DNA of 10,707 bases from Deltaproteobacteria bacterium (GTDB lineage: Bacteria > Desulfobacterota > Desulfovibrionia > Desulfovibrionales > Desulfovibrionaceae): NCBI GenBank assembly GCA_025350085.1, contig JANXYI010000371.1, forward strand, positions 1-10,707, written 5' to 3'. The notes below the pieces were generated by a model, which made no database searches, was not told the DNA's origin, and saw nothing but the letters and a program-made list of their open reading frames with translations. This document shows positions 5,541-10,707 of the stretch, one piece after another (within the stretch, counting starts at the first letter, position 1; each line of letters begins with the position of its first letter). The position numbers were made by a program, and so were the translations under genes.

Positions 5541-6845
5541 TTGAAAGTCCTACGCACCGCCACCATCCTTGCCGTCCTGACGCTGCTGCCCTGCCTGGGC
5601 CTGGCCGCCAGTCCCGGCGCGTCGCCGGCCACGGCGGCGGGGGCTGCAGGCTGGGTGACCCAGGTCTCCTCGCACACCGCGGTGCCGGACCTCATGATCG
5701 GCATCGACAAGGAGACCCAGACCTTCTTCATGTTCACGAAGAAGAGCCCGCTGGAGGTCTCGCGCAAGCTGCCCTGCACCACGGGCTCCACCCCGGGCGA
5801 CAAGATGCGCGAGGGCGACATGCGCACCCCCGAGGGTGTGTACTTCGTGGAGGAGAAGGTCCCCGGCAAGCTCGACTTCGGCCTCTACGGCGACCACGCC
5901 TTCAGCCTGAACTACCCGAACCCCGTGGACAGGCTCAAGGGCAAGACCGGGCACGGCATCTGGATCCACGGCCGGGGCAAGCAGTTCGTCAGCAACGACA
6001 CCCGCGGCTGCGTGGCCCTGACCGCCCAGGACATCGCGGCGCTCAATGGCCACATCCCCTTCGGCACCCCGGTGGTCATCGCCAAGAAGCTTTCCTGGAC
6101 CAAGGACGCCGGCCCGGCCGACCCCACGGCCCAGCTCTTGTCCGAGCGTGTGCGCCACTGGGCCAGCGACTGGCAGAAGAAGAGCGACCACTTCTTCGAC
6201 TATTTCCAGCCCGAAAAGTTCGCCCAGACCGAGGGCGTGTCCTTTGCCGCGTTCAAGAGCAACAAGCAGGGCATCTTCGCCCGCCAGCCGTGGATACACG
6301 TCATGGTCGACAACGTGCGCGTGATCCAGGGGCCGGACTACTGGGTCACCACCTTCGAGCAGTACTACCGCACCCAGGATCTGGTCTCTGCCGTGGGCAA
6401 GCGCTTCTACTGGCAGAAGGACCGCGACGGCGCCTGGCGCATCGTGGGCGGCGAGTACACCGAGGCCTCCCCGGGCCTGGAGGCGCGCTACCTGGCCTCC
6501 AAGCGCGTGGAGATGGACCGCCTGCTCAAGGGCTGGCTCGAGGCCTGGCTGGCGGCGGACGTGGACAAGTACATGAGCTTCTACGCCGAGGACGCCAGCA
6601 ACGGCAAACAGAACAGCGCCAAGGCCATGCGCGACTACAAGGCCGCGCTCTGGGCCAGCAAGACGCCCACGCGCATCGCCGCGGACAAGGTCGAAGTGAC
6701 CATGCACCAGAAGGGCTTCAAGGTCAGCTTTGTGCAGACCTATGAGGACTCCGCAGGACAGACGGACCGGGGCGCGAAGACCCTGGTGCTCATGCCCAGG
6801 GGCGACTCCTGGGCCATCCTGAGTGAAACCTGGAGCAAGATGTGA
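5541..6845 (+). CDS. Exported L,D-transpeptidase-fold (YkuD) protein with two NTF2-like domains; Csd6/Pgp2-like peptidoglycan L,D-carboxypeptidase candidate
   Basis: 434 residues from a TTG start at 5541. The start is chosen because it gives a Sec leader (MKVLRTATILAVLTLLPCLG, cleavage near LAAS) and because the open frame upstream overlaps pyrE with no leader. The ribosome site is weak (GGA 7 nt away). Residues about 51-182 are a YkuD domain with the catalytic signature H143-G ... T154-R-G-C157-V. Helicobacter Csd6 and Campylobacter Pgp2 share this fold plus a C-terminal NTF2-like pocket; they remove the terminal D-Ala of tetrapeptide stems to leave tripeptides. Here two NTF2-like copies seem to follow: about 196-308 and 325-434, each with a W-x3-W helix start (W207/W211 and W332/W336) and an aromatic strand end. 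A cross-linking L,D-transpeptidase role cannot be excluded. The stop overlaps the next gene by 4 nt. Confidence 0.92.
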   Translation: MKVLRTATILAVLTLLPCLGLAASPGASPATAAGAAGWVTQVSSHTAVPDLMIGIDKETQTFFMFTKKSPLEVSRKLPCTTGSTPGDKMREGDMRTPEGVYFVEEKVPGKLDFGLYGDHAFSLNYPNPVDRLKGKTGHGIWIHGRGKQFVSNDTRGCVALTAQDIAALNGHIPFGTPVVIAKKLSWTKDAGPADPTAQLLSERVRHWASDWQKKSDHFFDYFQPEKFAQTEGVSFAAFKSNKQGIFARQPWIHVMVDNVRVIQGPDYWVTTFEQYYRTQDLVSAVGKRFYWQKDRDGAWRIVGGEYTEASPGLEARYLASKRVEMDRLLKGWLEAWLAADVDKYMSFYAEDASNGKQNSAKAMRDYKAALWASKTPTRIAADKVEVTMHQKGFKVSFVQTYEDSAGQTDRGAKTLVLMPRGDSWAILSETWSKM

Positions 6846-7516
6846 CCAAGGACACCAACTTCAGCGTCCTGTTCATGCGCGACGACTCGGATGTGAAGAG
6901 CTTCCGCGTCAGCCCCAGACGTCTCAAGCTGCTCATATGGCTGCTCGGGTTCCTGGCCCTGGTCGTGGTGGTGGGCCTGGCTGTGGGGGTGCGCTCCTTT
7001 GTCGGTTACCGCGTGCTCCTAAACGAACGTCGCAGCCTGGAATCCAGCCTGGCCGAGGCCCAGGTAACGCTCAAACGCCTGGGCAACATCGACAAGATCC
7101 AGAAGTCGCTCGGCATGAAGGGTGAGCCCGGCAAGGCCCAGGCCGAGGACAAGTCCACGCCTGCCGCCGCGCAGCGCGCCTTTGCCCGCATCAACACCGG
7201 GGCCATCAACGTGGACAACTTCCGCGGCCAGGTCACCAGCTCGGCCCTGAACCTCTCCTTTGACCTGAACAACCGCGCGAGCGGCGCCTTGTCCGGCGAC
7301 ATCCGCTTGCTGCTGTTGCGCAACGACGGCACCCTCACCGAGCTGGAGGCCCCGACCGCGGACCTGACCTACCAGATTCAGCGCTTCAAACGCATCTCCA
7401 CAAGCGCCCGCATCCCCGACGGCCTGACCCGCCGGGAGGCCCTGGGCCTGCGCGTCGAGATCAAGACTTCCGATGGGGACTTAATCTTTGGCGAGACGTA
7501 CGCTCTGGGCTATTAG
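6842..7516 (+). CDS. Bitopic inner-membrane protein with coiled coil and periplasmic beta domain, function unknown
   Basis: 224 residues from GTG at 6842. The GTGA overlap with the preceding stop and GGAG 6 nt upstream indicate translational coupling. Layout: about 28 cytosolic residues ending in basic SPRRLK; one long hydrophobic helix (about 29-50); a heptad-like charged helix (about 58-92, LLNERRSLESSLAEAQVTLK); a Lys/Pro/Ala linker (93-112); then a beta-rich periplasmic domain of about 110 residues ending in ETYALGY. No catalytic motif is visible. The amino half (short strand, basic turn, single helix, coiled coil) resembles the membrane half of M23 endopeptidases such as Csd1-type proteins, but the LytM catalytic domain is absent. 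Placed between a Csd6-like and a Csd4-like enzyme, overlapping both genes, it is a good candidate for a scaffold, activator or localisation factor. In Helicobacter the bitopic Csd5 plays a scaffold role; no sequence relation to Csd5 is claimed. Confidence 0.9.
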   Translation: MTKDTNFSVLFMRDDSDVKSFRVSPRRLKLLIWLLGFLALVVVVGLAVGVRSFVGYRVLLNERRSLESSLAEAQVTLKRLGNIDKIQKSLGMKGEPGKAQAEDKSTPAAAQRAFARINTGAINVDNFRGQVTSSALNLSFDLNNRASGALSGDIRLLLLRNDGTLTELEAPTADLTYQIQRFKRISTSARIPDGLTRREALGLRVEIKTSDGDLIFGETYALGY

Positions 7517-9395
7517 CCTGCTCGTGCTCGCTGCGGTCGGCCTTGCGTCCGCAGGGCCGTGCCTGGCTTCCACGAAGAACGGCTTCGTGTTCTTCGAGGG
7601 CACGCAGTATCCGCTGGGCGTGGTCTTCATCCAGGGCGAGGCCCCTGGCCCCACGGTCATGATCCAGGGCGGCATCCAGGGCGACGAGCCCACGGGCTTT
7701 CTCTCCGCCCAGTGCCTGGCCGAGAGCCGCGTGCTCAAGGGCAACCTCATCGTGGTGCCGCGCGCCAACGTGCCCTCCATCCACGTGCACCAGCGCGCGG
7801 TGAACGTGGACATGAACCGCCGCTTCGATCGCGACTACAACCAGTTCTACGAGGATCGCCTGGCCCGGGCCGTGCGCTTCCTGCTCTCGCAGTCAAGCGC
7901 CTTCATCCACCTGCACGAGGGCTCCGGCTTCTACGACCCCGTGTACGTGAGCCCGCTCAGAAACCCCCAGCGCTGGGGCCAGTCCATCATCATCGATGCC
8001 AACACCCACGAGCGCCTGGACCTGGCCCGGCTGGTCAGCGCGGCGCTTACCGAGATCAACGCCAACGTCAAGGAGCAGGACTTTCAGTTCAAGCTCTTCA
8101 ACACCCGCACCTTTGAGCCGGACAGCCGCTACGCCACCGAGATGCGCAAGTCGCTGACCTTCTACGCCCTGGCCAACCTGAACATCCCGGCCATGGCTGT
8201 CGAGGTCAGCAAGAACATCGGGGCGCTGGGCTGGAAGGTCAAGCACCAGGTCTATGCCACCGCCATCCTGCTCAAGCACTGCGGGGTGGAGATCGTGCCC
8301 CCGCGCATCGACGAGGCCGATATCCAGCGCCTGTACGAACGCGACCAGCGCGTGAAGATCAACGGCAAGTCCCTTGACGGCCAGTCCCTGGCTGTCCTGC
8401 CTGGCGGCACCCTCAAGGTCGATCCGGGCAGCGCGGGCAAGGGCGACGCCCATGGCCAGGTGGTGGCCGTGTTCGCCTCGGACCGCCCGGGCGTCAACCT
8501 CGTGGACTCCCCGCGCATGGCCCTGGAGCGCTTCCAGGAGCTGGAGACCCGGGTGGACGGCCGCAAGGTCTCCACGACCACGGTGCGCTTCTCAGGCGAG
8601 ATGCCGCCGCCCCTGCCCTCGGGCCCGCCGGTGTTCATCTGCTGGCTCAACGGCAAGTCCGTGCAGGTGCCCCACAACGGCGTTCTGCGAGCCGTGGTCG
8701 GCGACCAGCTGCTCATCGAGGGCGTACTCGGCAGCAAGTGGAAAGAGATTCTGAATTTCAAGGGCTACACGGCAAGGCCCTGGGCCAACGACGGCCAGGA
8801 CATGGGCTATGAGATCATCCTCGACCCGGACAGCTTCATCGCCAAATACCGCCTGCCCGGGCCAACGCCCGCCGTGGTGCGCTATCAGGTGGTGCGCGAG
8901 ACCATTGGTGCGCGCCCGGCGAACTTCTTCGTGGACATCGAACCCCGGCGCGTCCAGTCCCTCAAGCTCGTGGATGCCAAGGGCCTGCCCATCACCGTGC
9001 AGTGGACCTCGGGCGGGGAGATCAGCCTTGCGCCCGGCGAATATGCCGTGACCGACGCCGCAGGCAACGGCCCAGCCAGCAGGCTCTTGCCCGTGCTGGG
9101 CAACCGGCCCCTCAAGACCGGCGAGAAGTTCCGCGTGGAGGCGGGTCGGTCGGTGCTGCTGACCCTGCGCCAGGCCACGACCTTTGCCGGGCTGGGAGCC
9201 ATGACCGTGGTGCCCAAGACAGCGGCCAAGCCCGCCGACAAATCGGCCGACAAGACGCCGGACAAGCCCGTTGACAAGACGGCCGAGAAACCCGCTGCCA
9301 AGCCGGGCGAGAAGGCCGCGGAAAAGGTCCTGGACAAGCCCCTGCCAACGGGCAAGCGCCTCTCGGCCATTCCCGACCGGCCCGAGCACTACTAG
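7488..9395 (+). CDS. Exported M99-family zinc carboxypeptidase, Csd4/Pgp1-like peptidoglycan D,L-carboxypeptidase
   Basis: 635 residues from TTG at 7488, overlapping the previous gene by 29 nt; GGGG lies 9 nt upstream. This start gives a clean Sec leader (MARRTLWAISLLVLAAVGLA). The M14-type catalytic fold runs to about 270. Zinc ligands appear to be Q64 and E67 (GGIQGDEPTG) and H143 (IHLHEG). The substrate-side NRRF is at 110-113, and the general base is E239 (MAVEVSKN). Glutamine in place of the first histidine is the hallmark of Csd4/M99, which cuts tripeptide stems to dipeptides (gamma-D-Glu-mDAP bond) and shapes helical cells. About 270-575 are beta-rich accessory domains, longer than in Csd4 (438 residues). 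The tail, 577-617, has lysine at every fourth residue. Activity would follow that of the Csd6-like enzyme two genes upstream. Confidence 0.93.
   Translation: MARRTLWAISLLVLAAVGLASAGPCLASTKNGFVFFEGTQYPLGVVFIQGEAPGPTVMIQGGIQGDEPTGFLSAQCLAESRVLKGNLIVVPRANVPSIHVHQRAVNVDMNRRFDRDYNQFYEDRLARAVRFLLSQSSAFIHLHEGSGFYDPVYVSPLRNPQRWGQSIIIDANTHERLDLARLVSAALTEINANVKEQDFQFKLFNTRTFEPDSRYATEMRKSLTFYALANLNIPAMAVEVSKNIGALGWKVKHQVYATAILLKHCGVEIVPPRIDEADIQRLYERDQRVKINGKSLDGQSLAVLPGGTLKVDPGSAGKGDAHGQVVAVFASDRPGVNLVDSPRMALERFQELETRVDGRKVSTTTVRFSGEMPPPLPSGPPVFICWLNGKSVQVPHNGVLRAVVGDQLLIEGVLGSKWKEILNFKGYTARPWANDGQDMGYEIILDPDSFIAKYRLPGPTPAVVRYQVVRETIGARPANFFVDIEPRRVQSLKLVDAKGLPITVQWTSGGEISLAPGEYAVTDAAGNGPASRLLPVLGNRPLKTGEKFRVEAGRSVLLTLRQATTFAGLGAMTVVPKTAAKPADKSADKTPDKPVDKTAEKPAAKPGEKAAEKVLDKPLPTGKRLSAIPDRPEHY
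9216..9338 (+). repeat. Degenerate 12-nt coding repeat giving a lysine every fourth residue
   Basis: Within the carboxypeptidase gene, codons 577 to 617 place lysine at 577, 581, 585 and so on, eleven times without a slip. The intervening triplets are mostly PAD, SAD, TPD, PVD, TAE, PAA, PGE, AAE, VLD. The DNA unit is GCCGACAAG-like but drifted. The peptide is a Lys/Pro/Ala/acid tail likely to be extended and flexible, as in polymer- or wall-binding tethers. Replication slippage could change its length between strains. Confidence 0.8.
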
Positions 9396-9452
9396 CCCCG
9401 GCCCCTGCCCGGCCCTTGCTCCCCCCGGCGGGCGGGTGTATCAACCCTGGCC

Positions 9453-10661
9453 ATGACGACCCGTACCCCCCTGCTGTTCCTGGCCCTGGCGCTCTGCACC
9501 CTGCTCTCGGCTTGCGCCGACAAGGCCCTGCCGCCGCCAGCCGTCATCGCCGCCCCCCAGCTGCCCCAGCCACTGGAGCCCCAGAACTGGCTCCGCCCCA
9601 GTCTCTTCTACGCCACCAGCCGCAACGTCCTGGACCAGGGCTCGGAGACCCGCAGCGCCCGCTACGGCGGCCTGCGCTCGCGCGAGACCTCCTATGGCGA
9701 GTGCCGGATGAGCCTCACCGGTACCGGGGCCGGGGCCATGGACCGCATGGACGTGAACGTGGGCCTGGAGCGCACCAGCCGCACCACCCGGGCGCGTTTC
9801 CTGGCCGATCTCCAGCGCGCCGCCGCGCGCACCCCCGGGCGCGAGGTGCTCGTCTTCATCCACGGCTTTGACAACAGCTTCGAAGATGCGGCCAAGACCG
9901 CCACGCGCATCATTCACGGCACGGGTTTCCAGGGCGCGCCCGTGCTCTACAGCTGGCCCTCGGCCGCCAGCGCCGTCGGCTATCTGCAGGACCGCAACAA
10001 CGCCTACTGGTCCGTGCACTGTCTGAAGGAATTCCTCAGCGACATCCTGGCCAGCCAGTGGATCGACCGCGTCAACGTGGTCGTGCACAGCATGGGCAAC
10101 GAGGTCTTCATCCGCGCCTACAGCGAGCTGGCCGACGAGTGCGCCCGCGCTGGAAACGCCGACCTGAAGAAGCTCCGCAACATCGTGCTGGCCGCACCCG
10201 ACGTGGACCGCGAGATCTTCCTCGACCAGCACGCCATGAAGCTCATGAGCCAGGGCGCGCGCATCGTGCTGTACGCCTCGCGCTCGGACATGGCGCTCTC
10301 CGCCTCGGCGCTCGTCCAGGGCGGCGACTACGAACGCCTGGGCAAGAACGTGGTCTGCATACCGGGCCTGCACGTCACCGATGTCTCGGACGTCAAGACC
10401 GACATGCTCGGGCACTCCTGGATCGGCGACAGCCGCTCCGTGCTCACAGACCTGCGCTGTGTGCTTACCGAGGGCTGCAACCGCTACGCGGGCAAACTTC
10501 TGCAGGAATATATCTGCCCGCCCAATGCGCGCTACTTTCTGCCTGTGCCCGAAACCCAGGACCGGCCCCCCAGCGGCGCGTCCTTCTGGCGGCTCAACGT
10601 CATCGAGAACGGCTCCCCCGGCCCCACCCTCGGCGGCTATAAACTCAACCTGCCCTGGTAA
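9453..10661 (+). CDS. Lipoprotein alpha/beta hydrolase (DUF900 type), probable esterase or acyl hydrolase
   Basis: 402 residues. The leader MTTRTPLLFLALALCTLLSAC ends in a lipobox (L18-S-A-C21), predicting a lipid-anchored envelope protein. There is no Asp right after the Cys (it is Ala), so outer-membrane placement is likely. The mature part is a DUF900-like alpha/beta hydrolase: oxyanion region VFIHGFDNSFED (135-145), nucleophile elbow VHSMGNE with S213, acid probably D250 (AAPDVD), and base H321 (GHSW). LYSWPS at 165-170 is also typical of the group. Substrate is unknown; lipid, peptidoglycan ester or storage polymer are all possible. The ATG at 9453 has only a poor ribosome site, but the perfect leader fixes it. 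It starts 57 nt after the carboxypeptidase, probably in the same transcript. Extra cysteines at 336, 342 and 355, outside the catalytic core, could form disulfides. Its 3' end is followed by the hairpin at 10687. Confidence 0.92.
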   Translation: MTTRTPLLFLALALCTLLSACADKALPPPAVIAAPQLPQPLEPQNWLRPSLFYATSRNVLDQGSETRSARYGGLRSRETSYGECRMSLTGTGAGAMDRMDVNVGLERTSRTTRARFLADLQRAAARTPGREVLVFIHGFDNSFEDAAKTATRIIHGTGFQGAPVLYSWPSAASAVGYLQDRNNAYWSVHCLKEFLSDILASQWIDRVNVVVHSMGNEVFIRAYSELADECARAGNADLKKLRNIVLAAPDVDREIFLDQHAMKLMSQGARIVLYASRSDMALSASALVQGGDYERLGKNVVCIPGLHVTDVSDVKTDMLGHSWIGDSRSVLTDLRCVLTEGCNRYAGKLLQEYICPPNARYFLPVPETQDRPPSGASFWRLNVIENGSPGPTLGGYKLNLPW

Positions 10662-10686
10662 AGACGGAGGGGATGCCTCCGGCGGC

Positions 10687-10707
10687 CAAGGGGCCTGAGG
10701 CCCCTTG
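10687..10707 (+). terminator. Hairpin of a probable terminator at the window edge
   Basis: CAAGGGGCC (10687-10695) pairs perfectly with GGCCCCTTG (10699-10707) around the loop TGA, 26 nt after the hydrolase stop. A smaller stem, GGAGG/CCTCC (10666-10680), precedes it. The window ends at the foot of the stem, so a T-run cannot be seen. It most likely ends the purB-to-hydrolase transcription unit. Confidence 0.6.

Noticed and set aside
5550..6707. 385-codon leftward open frame opposite the YkuD-fold gene
   Set aside because: The translation is a His/Val/Gly/Ala-rich shadow typical of GC-rich antisense frames, while the plus strand carries the full catalytic signature.
9441..10415. 324-codon leftward open frame opposite the hydrolase gene
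   Set aside because: Antisense shadow; the plus-strand frame has the lipobox leader and the complete catalytic set.

Overview
This is a GC-rich bacterial chromosomal window with dense, short-spaced genes and only classical housekeeping and envelope functions. There is no sign of a phage, insertion sequence, CRISPR array or RNA gene. The gene set (purM; a PilZ protein; an FmdB-type zinc ribbon; purB and pyrE followed by an L,D-transpeptidase-fold protein and an M99 carboxypeptidase) and the codon style suggest a Desulfovibrio-like deltaproteobacterium (Desulfovibrionales). That placement is inferred from remembered gene neighbourhoods, not from a search.

Left part (1-2760). The 5' part of purM runs leftward off the window edge. 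A short divergent region (601-737) separates it from a rightward gene for a small proline-rich exported protein, which ends 5 nt from the convergent stop of a PilZ-domain (c-di-GMP receptor) gene. The PilZ gene and the gene upstream of it, a 166-residue protein I cannot name, are both on the minus strand. They are separated by about 100 nt holding hairpins and a candidate sigma-54 promoter. A good sigma-70 promoter (2730-2758, minus) precedes the 166-residue gene.

Middle (2761-3601). A 39-residue, very basic protein with a near-perfect ribosome binding site is followed by a hairpin terminator. Next come a 16-nt perfect palindrome, an FmdB-family zinc-ribbon protein with extra cysteines, and a strong intrinsic terminator at 3419-3441.

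Right part (3602-10707). All genes are rightward: purB, pyrE (3 nt apart), a Csd6/Pgp2-like YkuD-fold protein with two NTF2-like domains, a bitopic membrane protein overlapping it by 4 nt, an M99 (Csd4/Pgp1-like) zinc carboxypeptidase overlapping that by 29 nt, and a lipoprotein alpha/beta hydrolase. A hairpin starts the terminator region at the window edge.

The main point of interest is the three-gene overlapping set at 5541-9395. Csd6/Pgp2 and Csd4/Pgp1 of Helicobacter and Campylobacter trim peptidoglycan stem peptides in sequence (tetra- to tri- to dipeptide) and set helical cell shape. Here both relatives are translationally coupled around an unrecognised single-pass membrane protein that may be their scaffold or regulator. 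In a vibrioid organism this would be a candidate cell-curvature operon. A second notable point is the 3' end of purB, which switches abruptly to rare AT-rich codons and contains a well-formed sigma-70 promoter aimed at pyrE and possibly the envelope genes. No gene-free stretch in the window exceeds 300 bases; the longest are about 195 bases (2683-2878 and 3409-3601).
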